Shown: positions 46,094 to 57,226 of the stretch, piece by piece
Layout: each line of letters opens with the position of its first letter
How positions within the stretch are numbered: the stretch's first letter is position 1
NCBI GenBank assembly: GCA_030386875.1
Contig: CM059578.1
Coordinates: 20,631,009-20,695,008, forward strand
Direction of reading: 5' to 3'
Length of the DNA: 64,000 bases
Origin: Morinoia aosen
Lineage: Eukaryota > Arthropoda > Malacostraca > Amphipoda > Talitridae
Translations under genes and position numbers: made by a program
The notes under the pieces: generated by a model
The model's input: only the letters and a program-made list of their open reading frames with translations
Database searches by the model: none
What the model was told of the DNA's origin: nothing

Positions 46094-46935
46094 CATAGGC
46101 ACCATGGCGGTCCAGTTTGATGCTTGCGCAAAAACGGAGAGGAAAGACATAAAAATGTATACTATATATATAGCTGATTAATTGAGGTTGAATAACGCTT
46201 GTTAATTCATGAGAACAACAAAGATAATGAACTTTGTGGGTTGAAAACTTAAATGTACGTGACACATACGCTATAGATTTCTTGACATCAAAGGATGATG
46301 TTAGAATTCCTTGTTTCGGCAGATATTCAAGCTAACCATTCAGAGTGAGCATTAAATATGGAAAAAAGTGGACTAGCCTAAAAGAGCACGCTTTAGCCCA
46401 CACAGCAAGTTTATAAGACAAATCGCTTGATTAAGTTCGCTTGATTAAAAATTTTGCAAAAACTGTAGTGAGTAAATCTATGAATGTACGTGCATATACA
46501 TGAATGTATGTATACACATATGTGTGTGTCTAAGTATGCATATATTCATGTATATGTTCGTACATTAATAAATTTACTCACTACAGTTTTTGCAAAATTT
46601 TTAATCAAGCTATTTGTCTTCTAAACTTGCTGTGTGGGCTAAAGCGTGCTCATTTAGGCAAGTTCACTTTATTCCATATTTCGTGCTCACTCTAATTGGT
46701 TAGCTTGAATATCTGCCGAAACAAGGAATTCTAACACCATCCTTTGATGTCAAGAAATCTATAGCGTATGTGTCATGTACATTTAAGTTTTCAACCCTCA
46801 AAGTTCATTATCTTTGATTTTCTCATGAATTAACATGCGTTATTCAACCTCAATTAATCAGCTATAGTATACATTTTTATGTCTTTCCTCTCCGTTTTTG
46901 CGCAAGCATCAAACTGGACCGTCATGGTGCCTATG
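46094..46935. mobile_element. palindromic TA-flanked MITE, 842 bp
   Basis: Arms of about 390 bp are near-perfect inverses. The ends read CATAGGCACCATGGCGGTCC and, from the right, the same with one change. TA stands on both sides (46092-46093 and 46936-46937), as for Tc1/mariner-type elements. The loop is about 80 bp of TATG-rich sequence. No coding capacity. Confidence 0.85.
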
Positions 46936-47315
46936 TATGTTCATTCATCAAAGACATCATATTTCGGAGATAGTGTAACTTTTTCTAATTTGAATCCCTT
47001 ATAAGACATTCATGTTTTCTTTTATTATTCACATCCTAAAATGTTCTTGGTAGGCTGGTATGGTGTAGATTATCATATCATTTTTTGGGCTATTGGGAAT
47101 GTTATGAGAACCCTATCTAGATTTTTAATTTCACGTATCACTCCAATTATGTTGCACAAGTCATGGTAGCCGTTGTAGAACAATCGTTTTCATATTTCTG
47201 ACTCAGGTAGACTCGTTCGAGCCACTATTATTAGCATGAAAATATCCTAAATTCGTAGTGTGATAAAAGACATTTTTTCCGTGTCCCGTGATTTGAATAC
47301 TAGTATATACGTAGG
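46936..47315 (+). mobile_element. LINE 3' UTR-like segment
   Basis: Matches 61150-61490 in order: GACATTCATGTTTTCTTT against GAACATTCATGTTTCTTT, TCTTGGTAGGCTGGT against TCTTGGTAGGCTAGT, and GTTGTAGAACAATCGTTTTC in both. Probably the 3' region of a LINE interrupted by the palindromic MITE. Confidence 0.55.
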
Positions 47316-48314
47316 AGTGAAAATATAGATCTTCTACAACATGAAAGCTGTGAGCAAATCTCAAACTTACCACCATTCAAGCTAACATTTGGAGACGATA
47401 CAATTGAACCAGTAGATAAGGTTAAAAATCTTGGTGTTTGGTTTGACAAAAATATGACTTTCAATTCACACGTCGAAACAATGTGCAACAAAATTAATGG
47501 AACCTTAATGTTCTTTCATCGCATTAAGAACACACTTGACGAAAAATCTAGATTATTAGTGATTCAGTCTTTAGTTTTATCGCGTCTGGACTAATGCAGT
47601 CTTTTGTGGGGAGATTTACCTCAGTGTCGTCAGGAAGAGTTGCAAAAATGTGTAAACTTCGCCGCCAAAGTGGTATGCAAAGGAACTTTCAATAAATACG
47701 ATCATGTCACCCCCCCCTTTTTTTTTTTAGCCATGTGCTAGAGGTTCTGCCGCCGTGCGGAAGAGACCCGGGATCGAATCTCGGCGCAGGCAGTGGCAAT
47801 TTTCTCTGTTGGGTATAGGAGAAAAATTCCAAGCACAATACCCCACTCCACCCAGGTGTCTGAAATGGGTACCGGTCTTACCCGGGGGAAAGCGTCATGG
47901 CGTCCTGTCGTTAGTTATAAGGCATTTGAAAATCCAATGTACAAGGTGATATGTATCAGGCTTGATTGGAAATAAAGCATCCGTAGATGCCTTCATTATT
48001 ATTAAGAGAACTCGACTGGATCCCAATACCGAACAGATTCATGATCCAAAAAAGCTCGACGAGTATTCTCCTTTCTGTACCTCCCCCAAAGTAATGCAGA
48101 GGTGGTAAAATTGTTTCCATCTAATATCCCAAACAAAAAACCAAATCGGAGGAACGATGTTTTAGTCAGTTACCATTCATCTAACGTGGGACAAAAAGCT
48201 CTCTCAGTTTCTGGAGCTTTTTTGTGGAACAAGCTCCCCCAGCATATCAAAAACTCTAAAACTTTAAAAGAATTTAGAGTAAGTGTGTCACGTCATTTTT
48301 CATCTCTGTCATAG
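47316..48314 (+). pseudogene. LINE ORF2 C-terminal remnant, split by a tRNA SINE
   Basis: The translation gives KVKNLGVWFDKNMTFNSHVE, then FFHRIKNTL and SRLD-stop-CSLLWGDL, the part that follows the reverse transcriptase in jockey/CR1-like LINEs. A TAA falls at LD*CS. After the SINE the frame resumes with PNKKPNRRNDVLVSY, GQKALSVSGAFLWNKLPQHI and a stop at 48312-48314. The last part matches 60509-60715. Confidence 0.75.
47729..48003 (+). mobile_element. tRNA-derived SINE, copy 2
   Basis: Same body as copy 1, with A-box-like GCCATGTGCTAGAGG, B box mutated to GGGATCGAATC (one change from GGTTCGA), CCAGGTGTCTGAAATGGG, and ATTGGAAATAAAG at 47965-47977, then a CATTATT tail. Confidence 0.85.
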
Positions 48315-49518
48315 GGCCTGCAGCATTTCGGTGTGAACTTCCCATCTATCAGGAATTTTAATTTTCCTGAAATTTCTGTTAGAAAATTAGAAACTATTTT
48401 ATTTTACGTTTGCTAAACCATTCGCATATTCATCTTACTTATTTCTGTCGACAACAATGATCACCACGGCCGTCAGTTCAATGCAGCAGAACGAACGTTC
48501 TTTCCATAATCAGGAGTATTTCCTCATCTTTATTTTGTTATTTTTTTCTCTTTTCTGTATTAATATTTAACGTCCGTATGACAAATATACCATGAAATAC
48601 ATTTTGTGTGTACACCAATAAACAGGTTTATAGATGTGAGGGTTGTGCAAAGTTTTTAAGGAATTTAATTATGGCTAACGTTGTCTTGCTATTTCAAAAT
48701 CATTTTCGAAGATGTTTTCAACCGATTTTCGGATGAGCTGGGGGGAGGGGGTAATATAAGCATTTCATTTAGTCTTTTTATTTTTTTCCGTGCGTTCAGC
48801 GCACACTAGCACTGAACTTTCAAATCGGGAAAAACTCTAAATTTCTGTAATTAAAATTATCACTTTGGATCATTGCCTAATTTACCTATATGCGCCAAAT
48901 TTTTTGAATATTCTCCACTCAGATGTGATATCCGGCCACAATGTTACTCCATTTTATCCCATGTATACAGGTCCGTATAATGCTGAAGAGTTGTGTTGTT
49001 TCTTGACTGTAACCTGAGTTTTCTTAAAAATTTCTATGAAGAAATTAAAAACCAGTTTATTTTTATGTTTTCGGTCTCCTTTTCCTTTTAGTTATTTTAT
49101 ATTTTTTTTGGAAAAAATTTCTTAGGATTACAGTGAGCTCAACCGTCATTTTCTGTGTAGTAGATGGTAGGTTGTTTTTATCATTTTATTTTATATATGT
49201 ATTTTTTTCTTAAATTTCATTTTCAATAGGTATATATATTAATATGTGTGTGTACGTGTGTAGGTATATATATGTATCTACATAAATAGATATACATGTT
49301 TATATTTCATTTCTTTACGTAAAAACCATCCGGTTAATAAATTTATATGCACTAGCAAAATGATTAAAAAATAGATCTATCACTTCCCCAGAAGGCGTTC
49401 CTGTGAATCGGATTAATGACAAATATAATTAATGAAATGAAGTGCAATTTGAGCATATGAACCGTGGTAAAATTATCTTTCTGTCCGTATGTTGTACAAG
49501 CTGTGAATTTTGATGTTG
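48315..49518 (+). mobile_element. LINE 3' UTR-like segment
   Basis: AT-rich DNA following the LINE stop. TTATCCCATGTATACAGGTC recurs near 59990 beyond the gypsy element as TTATCCCATGTACTCATGTC. I see no gene. Confidence 0.5.
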
Positions 49519-49523
49519 AGTAT

Positions 49524-50506
49524 TGTCGATACCGTCGTGCGGTCGACGTGAGGGTTCGTGGAAAAGGGGGCTGTCTTCTGTGCAGCTACCTTTTTCTGGG
49601 GCGCTAGCTTTTCTTCGCAGCTGCCCTTCCTGAGGTTCGTGTGGGTACCGCCTACGCCGTAATCAGTCCGCTAGGGCAACAGAAGTAAATTCTGTTAGTG
49701 CCGAACTAGGGCGGTACCGTTGTGTGTGGGGGTGAGGTTAGTGTGGGTACCACCTGCGCCGTATTCAGTCCGCTAGGGCTACAGAAGTAAATTCTGTTAT
49801 GTGCCGAACTACGGTGGTACCGCTAGGGTGAGGTGTGTGTGTGGGTACCGCCTACGCCGTATTCAGTCCGCTAGGGCAACAGAAGTAAATTCCGTTTTGT
49901 GCCGAACTACGGCGGTTCCGTTAGAAAGACGAGCAACTGTCTGCGCCGTATGAGACTGCTAGGTCAACAGAATTGAATTCTCTTAGGGCGAACTGCGACA
50001 GCGTCTTCCTAATCGGTATACTATGGAAAGTAGTTAGTCCTTCCGAGGAGGCTTTTTAAACCCATTTTTAGGCGAGGTGTCGTATGTGACTAAAGCTTAT
50101 GGCAATGAAGAGAAGGATAACTCTTTCCACCTCAGAGTGTGACTTGTGTAATGCTGAATCCCTTTGAAGTCCCTATTATATACACTGATATATTTTAAAA
50201 AAGACAGTGATTTATTTTCTATTGCAAAAATAGTGCGTACAGACGTGAGCTGTTGCATAACAGGGTACAACACTCAAAATTGCATTTAAAATATTAGTCG
50301 TATTTAGCTAGATAACACAAGAAACATTGGAATATCGAGATGTAATACAAATGATATTTAAGGGCTAACTAAAGTAAATGCACAAACGCAACATCAGCGC
50401 GGAGAAATAGACAAGTCGGCGTTCAGAGAGCTGGACACATGAAGAAAATACTCAAGATTATGGGTAACTATCACAAAAGGCTCGACAACCCCTGTGCGGC
50501 CTGACA
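49524..50506 (-). repeat. 3' LTR of the gypsy element (intact)
   Basis: 983 bp, TG...CA ends in element orientation. It contains three to four direct repeats of about 105 bp (49640-50000) marked by CAGTCCGCTAGGGCAACAGA and GCCGAACTACGGCGG-like ends. Confidence 0.93.
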
Positions 50507-50528
50507 CGCCCGGGGGAGGGTGTCTCTG

Positions 50529-52454
50529 CTACGATAGCCGAGACAGGAAATCTGCAAGGTGGTTGTCGACTCCCGGAAGGTGTTCTGCTCGGAACCTGAA
50601 AAGGCTGAAATACAAAGCCCAGCGTTTCAATCGGGGGTTCAACTTGTCTGCCTGTTGCAAATAAAGGAGCGGTCGATGGTCGGTTTGTAACACAAATTCT
50701 CGTCCATACAGGTAGACCTCAAACTTCTGTAGAGTCCAGTAGATGCTTAACGCTTCTTTTTCAATGGTAGAATAGTTTATTTCTGCTCCTCTCAGTCGAC
50801 GTGAAGCATATGCTACCGGCACGTTGTGACGGAAGTCTCATGTGCTTGGCTGGAGGAGAGCTGCTCCAAGTCCAGTTTGGGAGGCATCTGTCCTCAGAAT
50901 GAAAGGACATCTAGGGTCTGGTAACTGTAAGACCGGTCTCTTGACTAACGCTATCTTCAAACTTTCAAACAGATCTTCTGTTGTATCGGTCCACGGTATT
51001 TGTTCTGGGGAGTTCTTCTTTAGGAAATCATGGAGTTTAGATGTCAGTTGAGAGTAGTTAGGAATGAACTGTTGGTAGTACCCAACTGTACCGAGAAAAC
51101 TTCGGAGCTCCCGTTTGGTTTTTGGGAGTGGAGCCGATTTCAAGGCTTCGACTCGGTTCTCCAGAGGCTGGATCTGATTACTGCTCAGTTGATGACCCAA
51201 ATACTGGAGGCTGTCAAATCCGAATTCGCATTTGGACGGCTTCGCTTTAAGGCCATGTCGAGAGAGAGCTTCGAACAGTTTAGCTAATGCTGTGCAATGA
51301 TCTTCCCAGGTTGTCGAGGCGATTAAGATGTCGTCCATGTAGACCTCGGTATCTTGCAGTCCTGCAGTGACTTGACGTATAAGGCGGGAAAAAGTGGCTG
51401 GAGCATTTGCTAGGCCGAAAGGCAGTACGTTGAATTCATAGAGGCCAGACCTAGTTTTGAAGGCGGTGTACTGGCGGGACTCAGGGTGTATAGGTACGTG
51501 CCAATATGCACTGGTCAGATCCATTTTGCTGAATATTGTTTTGCCAGCTAAATTGGTGAAAATTGCAGTGGTGTCTGCTATCGGCTCGGCATCAAAAACT
51601 GTCTGGCTGTTGAGGTGCCTGCAGTCCAGACAAAATCGGTGGGTTCTGTCTTTCTTGCGGACGGCAAGGAGCGGTGAATAGTAAGGTGATGTGGATGGCG
51701 TCACGATTCCAATCATCATCCACTTCTCTAAACTTGACCGCAGTTCAGGCTCCAGCGCTAAGGGAAGTGGATACGAATGTTGAAGTCGAAAACTGGAAGG
51801 ATCCTTCAATTTTATTTCATGAACTGCCGTGCTGGTTCTTCCGGGAGTATCTGTGAAAAGATCGCGATATTCTTCAAGAAGTTCCTGGAGTTCTGAGCGT
51901 TGTGTTGTAGTCAACGTAGAGGAGATGAGACAGTCTTCAATGGTTTCTCCGACGGGTGACGGTATCTCTGGTTCTTTCCGGTCGAGTTCTTCTTCCTCGC
52001 AGGTAGGTTCTAGGGCGAGGCCAACCGCTGCAAATGCTTCCTCTACTCTCTCGTCGTCCTCCTCGCGATATGTCTCGCTTGGTGAGGCGGAACTCTGCTG
52101 CTCCCGGTCGTGGTACTGGCGGAGGAGGTTGATGTGATAAACTTCGTTGTTTCCATCCACGTCCAATGTATAGGTATAGGTTCCCAGGCGTGATTTCACT
52201 GTATAGGGACCTTTCCAAGTCATAAGTAGCTTCTTTCGAGAATCGGGCAGAAATACGAGGACTTTATTTCCTTGCTTTAGAGTTCGCATCTTGGTACGTC
52301 TGTTGAAGAACTTGGCGCTTTTCTCTTGGCTCCTGTTTAGATTCTCGCGAGCGATTTTACATGTTTCTTTCAATCGGTGCTTCATTTCCATTGGATACTG
52401 AGCAGTGCTCGTGTCGTCTTGCAAGCTTTCCTCTGTCCAGCATTCTTTAAGCAC
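50529..52454 (-). pseudogene. pol: gypsy pol: integrase C-terminal part, reverse transcriptase, RNase H
   Basis: The frame opens with the integrase C-terminal GPY-type module (TWKGPYTVKSRLGTYTYTLD). The reverse transcriptase follows with FCLDCRHLN, motif A FSKMDLTSAYWHVPI, LPFGLANAPATFSRL and motif C YMDD. RNase H starts ILRTDASQTGLGAAL. A TGA at 50838-50840 interrupts RNase H, after which the same frame runs on through EALSIYWTLQKF and LQTDHRPLLYL to a stop. Catalytic residues visible in these motifs are intact. The frame is offset by one base from the integrase frame upstream, so one frameshift lies near 52447-52490. Between integrase and reverse transcriptase is an acidic linker with EEDDERVEEAF. 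Confidence 0.9.
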
Positions 52455-53718
52455 GGTTAATGATGATTCTTAAAGGTCCACGGCCGCGATGGCCGTAGAT
52501 GAGTTCGAAAGGAGAATACCCGGTTGATGCCTGAGGAGCGTCTCGATAAGCAAAAAGGAGGGAAGGCAGATAGAGGTCCCAGTCTCGTGGTTGTTCTACG
52601 GCTAATTTCCGCAACATGACTTTTAGCGTGCCATTGAAGCGTTCGACTATGCCGTTCGATTGGGCATGGTATAATGGCGTCAATCGGTGCTGGATACCGA
52701 CGAATTTCAGGAAAGCTTCGAAGGTTGCAGCTGTGAACTGAGTGCCGTTGTCGCTTGTTAGCGTGTGAGGGAAACCAACTCTGCTGCAGATTTCGAGTAG
52801 CTCCTGGGCGACTGTTTCTTCATCTATATGTCTGAGCGGGGCTGCGTCTGCGTACCGAGTTGCTTGGTCCACCACGGTGAGAATGTATCGGTGGCCACGT
52901 GCTGAAGCTGGTTGTAATGGGCCTACCAAATCAACACTTAGCGCGGAGAATGGAGTGGTGATCGGTGGGGTTGAGATAGGTGCCTTTCTTGGTCGAGATG
53001 GAGCGTGCGTCTGGCAGGTATGACAGGAGTGACAGTATTGGGCCACATTTTTTGCTAGGGACGGCCAATAAAAATCTCGTTCTAGTCGAGCCTGAGTCTT
53101 CTTTTGGGAATAATGGCCAGCAAGTGGATTGTCGTGAGCCATTTCCAAGATTTGTGGGCGCACGCTTGCAGGGGCTACAAGTTGATGGGTTTCCTGACCG
53201 TCTCGTAACGTTTTCCGATGGAGAACGCCGTCATGGAGTTCAAAGGTAATGACTCTGCCATCCTTGTGCGTTTCTTCTTTGCCGGTGTCAACTTTCTTGA
53301 ATAAAAGCTGCAATGTTTTGCACTCCCGCTGTAATTTCTTGATGTCTTCTTTGTTGTGTTGCAATATATCGACAGTGCTTGGTGCGGCAGGGGGATCTTC
53401 GATCGCTTTTGCTGCTGCCCTTGTGACAACGTGAGAGACTTCTGCAGCAACTGGTTGCTCGTCATAGTCGGTCTTATGTTCTTCGAAGGAGGTGGTTCCG
53501 GGGACTCGGCCGAGGATGACATCATGGGAGAGCTCTTCCATGGCTACGGCTGTCACCTCTCCGTGGTAATAGGGGCAAACGAGAGAGACCCGGGCAAGAG
53601 GCGCCTCGAAGGAATGATTGTTGGCCAGCCGAACGGTAATTTCTTTCTTCAAAATGGCGTCAGCTGGGACGAGAGCCTTCTTGACGAAGACCGCTGTTGC
53701 TCCTCCATCGAGTAGTAC
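52447..53718 (-). pseudogene. pol: gypsy pol: protease and integrase
   Basis: The aspartic protease signature LLDGGAT lies at 53695-53709, directly after an in-frame TAA (53719-53721) that separates it from gag. The integrase zinc motif is H173, H180, C210, C213 (numbered from the Met at 53652), with AGHYSQKKTQARLERDFYWP between. The catalytic triad is D241 (SVDLVGP), D301 (TSDNGTQF) and E337 (QSNGIVERFNG), with exactly 35 residues between the last two. The frame ends at a TAA just where the reverse transcriptase frame starts. This places integrase upstream of reverse transcriptase. Confidence 0.9.
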
Positions 53719-55005
53719 TTAAACGGGTTGTTGGTTCACGGTGCCGGAGCATGTTTTCAGCTGTCCCAATTCGATCAGCTTGTTCGAGGCGATGTGATTG
53801 CATGCTACTGGGGGAATATCGTCGAATTCATCTGCTTCTTCATGCGTTGCTAGATTGTTTACTCGAGCCGTAGTACTGGAGATAGGTGGGCTTGCATGGG
53901 CTGCTCCATTACTGTGACCATCACCTTGCCTTCTCTGCAATTTGCGGCACTCATCACTGGAATGCGATCGATTGGGGCCATGAAAAGTACAGTAAAATCC
54001 ATTGTAAGGTCCTCGTTGTTCGCGCTGCGGAGTGTTGACCGATCCTGAGCTGGTGGGACTACCACGTGTGCTAGAAGTTCTTGGCGGCGTTCCTCGAGAG
54101 TTGTTGCTGGAGTTGGGTGATCTTGCTGGAGTGCTCGGGGCTCGGACCGGAAATGTCGAGCGTCGCTCTGGTGCTACTGATGCTTTGAGTGCTGGAGGGC
54201 CCGCATCCGTCGTTGATGTCAGTGTGCGACCCTTACAAAGCTGATGGAGCGATGTATGAGGTCTTGCTTGTAAGAAGCTATCACCTTGCTTTCCTAGGCT
54301 TGCGACTGTGTTACCACCCCTGTCACGCAATTGACTAGCGAGGAAGGGCGGAAAGCTTGAATAAGCTCGGTCAACAATAAGGAAGTCACGAAGAGTCTTG
54401 TAGTTGGCTTCGATGTTGCATCCTTTTAACCAAGCGTCAAAGGCTTGTTCGAGTCGCCGTAGGTAACGTGACATATTGTCGCCTTCTTCTGGCTTCAATT
54501 CGTAGTAGTTGGCACGTAGTTATGCCGGAGTAACTTTATGAGCATCTAGTAAGGGCAATTTAATTTCTGGAAGCTTGAAGCGATCTGCTGCGGGCAGGGT
54601 ATCGATGAGTCGACGTTCCTTCGGTGTGATCAAATTATGGAGCATGACAACAGCATCGACTTCAGTAAATCCCATCGCTGTGGTGTGAGTACAGAAGCGT
54701 TGCAAAAATTCGTCCATCCTTTCTTTCGTGGGATCGAATGGAGCCGGTGGAGGTATCTTCACTCTAGCATTTTGAGGAGCGATTTGAGCATCGAGTTGTC
54801 GGAGTCTGAGCTCGTGGTCTCGTTGTGCTGCTTCTCGTTCCGCTGCTCGTTCTGCGGCTTCTCGTTTCGCTTCTCGTTCTGCTGCTCGTTCTGCGGCTTC
54901 TTCCAAATGCCTCAGGCGGCTGGTAAATTCTTCCCGGTACTGCGCATCGGTGGGAGTGAGGCCGAGGGCTTCGACGTATTCTCGAGCTTGAGCGACGAGG
55001 TTCAT
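53719..55005 (-). pseudogene. gag: gypsy gag, interrupted by one in-frame stop
   Basis: The N-terminal part (54520-55005) starts MNLVAQAREYVEALG and has a long charged coiled coil (EEAAERAAEREAKREAAERA). The capsid-like region has FDPTKERMDEFLQRFCTHT. A TAA at 54520-54522 interrupts, and the frame continues through MSRYLRRLEQAFDAW. Then comes a Ser/Pro/Thr-rich stretch and a CX2HX5HX4C zinc-knuckle-like motif (YCTFHGPNRSHSSDEC). gag, protease and integrase share one frame, so the ancestor was probably one gag-pol polyprotein. The start codon lies about 85 bp inside the primer-binding site. Confidence 0.85.
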
Positions 55006-55088
55006 CTTGTTTTAGTGATGCGGTGTCCGCGTAGTTGATTAGAACCCAGAAATTCAAGGCAACGTTGGTAGTCGCGCAAAGCTTCTGG

Positions 55089-55106
55089 GTCCCTGTTCGG
55101 GCGCCA
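55089..55106 (-). other. primer-binding site, tRNA-Lys type
   Basis: On the minus strand it reads TGGCGCCCGAACAGGGAC, complementary to the 3' end of tRNA-Lys (UUU). It lies 5 bp inside the 5' LTR. Confidence 0.9.
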
Positions 55107-56069
55107 GAATATGTCGATACCGTTGTGCGGTCGACGTGAGGGTTCGTGGAAAAGGTGGCTGTCTTCTGTGCAGCTACCTTTTTCCGGGGCGCTAGCTTTT
55201 CTTCGCAGCTGCCCTTCCTGAGGTTCGTGTGGGTACTGCCTACGCCGTAATCAGTCCGCTAGGGCAACAGAAGTAAATTCTGTTAGTGCCGAACTACGGC
55301 GGTACCGTTGTGTGTGGGGGTGAGGTTAGTGTGGGTACTACCTGCGCCGTATTCAGTCCGCTAGGGCAACAGAAGTAAATTCTGTTATCTGCCGAACTAC
55401 GGTGGTACCGCTAGGGTGAGGTGTGTGTGTGGGTACCGCCTACGCCGTATTCAGTCCGCTTGGGCAACAGAAGGAAATTCCGTTTTTTGCCGAACTACGG
55501 CGGTACCGGTAGGAAGACGAGCAACTGTCTGCGCCGTATGAGACCGCTAGGGCAACAGTAGTGAATTCTCTTAAGGCCCTATTACACGGGGCAACACTTT
55601 GCCTCGGTTACGGCAACTGAAATGACGCAACTTGTGGGTGCGCTATCACACAAGGCAACCAGTGTGGCGTTGCCAATTGCAGAGGGAGGTTGTTGCTCGC
55701 AGTGACTGCGGCATTTGACATCTTCATTTCATCATTAAATGAAATGCATTAAGAACGTATACAAAACTTAGATCCTGTTTTGCGCTTTTAAATGTCCTTG
55801 CATAATTTATTGTCTTTATTTTCTAACAATGGATGAGATTGAAGGGTCGTACGACTGTTGATTTAAAATAATTTTTTTGATGTATTATTGACTTCTAGGA
55901 AAATATCTAATTCATGAGAATCAATATAAAATGCAGCAATATAAACATCGTAATATTGTAATAAATTTTTAACATCTTTTTTACAGCTCATATTCGCATA
56001 TGAATATAATAATTTGTGTTTTTATTTCGCACAGAAATAAACAAAAGGAAGAGTAATTTAATTATTTAA

Positions 56070-56282
56070 CACTTTGACTGCGGCAACTAAATATAAAGTT
56101 CAACACCAAACTCAAATTTTAAGTCAATTGTAGTAAACTATTTTGAAAATACCAAACATGAACTGGATCGTGCCTTCATTTAGCTTAGATTAAATATTTA
56201 TGGAAATTGAGTTTGCGTCGGTGAGCAGCAATATGAAAATTACCTCCGTATACCACCGGTGGCGCACGTCGCAGTCAAAGTG
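56070..56282. mobile_element. TTAA MITE of the CACCGGTGG family, 213 bp
   Basis: TTAA at 56066-56069 and 56283-56286, with the perfect terminal repeat CACTTTGACTGCG. It contains CCACCGGTGG, a perfect palindrome, in its right part. Confidence 0.87.
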
Positions 56283-56780
56283 TTAACCCCATTCATTTGG
56301 TATATTGATATAGTTAGGTTCAAGCCTAAAAAACACATTAAATGGTTTGATCATTAGAAGCTGAATAAATTATTGCCTATTTTTCTACCCGCTACTTATG
56401 ATAGAAAATTAAAAATGAATGCACATTCAGTTACCTGACTTCATAGAGTCAATCTTCTTAATGTTTTTTCTATTTTTTGTGGCTTCGATAGTTACATCAT
56501 ATCCAGCTAAACTGTTTAAACTTATAAACCTATGGATTATTCTTTTTCAAATTTCTGACCACTTTATTTATCATAAAATTCTACCTGATAAACATTCCGA
56601 TATATGGAAAAGTTACAGCATTTGAAAATGAAACGTCACGAATGAAACGTCACGGTAAATGGTAATATTCCGCTTTATTTTATACAGAAATTACGACTAA
56701 TTATATGAATAAAATGACACTTAATTGCTTATATAAGACTTATTAGCTTCCATATTATAGAACACTGCGCGATTTATTTA

Positions 56781-57006
56781 CACTTTGACTGCGACGTGCA
56801 CCACCGGTGGTACACAGAGGAAATTTTCATAATGCTGCTGACCGACCAATAGTCGCAAACTCAATTTTCATAAATATTTAATCACAACTAAATACATGCA
56901 CGATCCAGTTTATGTTTGATATTTCCAAAATAGTTTTCTATAATTGACTTAAAAATTTGAGTTTGGTGGTGAACTTCATTAATACCTAGTTGCCGCAGTC
57001 AAAGTG
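56781..57006. mobile_element. TTAA MITE of the CACCGGTGG family, 226 bp, opposite orientation
   Basis: CACTTTGACTGCG ends. The right flank is TTAA (57007-57010) and the left is mutated to TTTA. It is the inverse of the copy at 56070, about 500 bp away. Confidence 0.83.
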
Positions 57007-57226
57007 TTAAATCCTTCGACTTTCCATTGAATGGTGGACCAAGTTTGTGTTGGCTCAGTGGGAGGCGGTGTTTCATAGCATAGGACATTGATGAAAGGCT
57101 TCTTTTATCAATTGTATGGCGGATCGAGACCATAGTGAACCAGACGGAGACGGTGTTGCAAACATCCTCACACTACGACGCTCAGTGGAGCACTGCTCTG
57201 TCGCTCTGAAGTGGCACAGAAGTGCA

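Noticed and set aside
47701-47730. C-run followed by T-run as a polypyrimidine tract and splice acceptor
   Set aside because: It is the junction of a LINE remnant and a tRNA SINE. No coding sequence follows.
52447-55005. An env-like gene, which would make the gypsy element retrovirus-like
   Set aside because: After RNase H only 22 bp remain before the 3' LTR, and no other frame of suitable length lies in the element.
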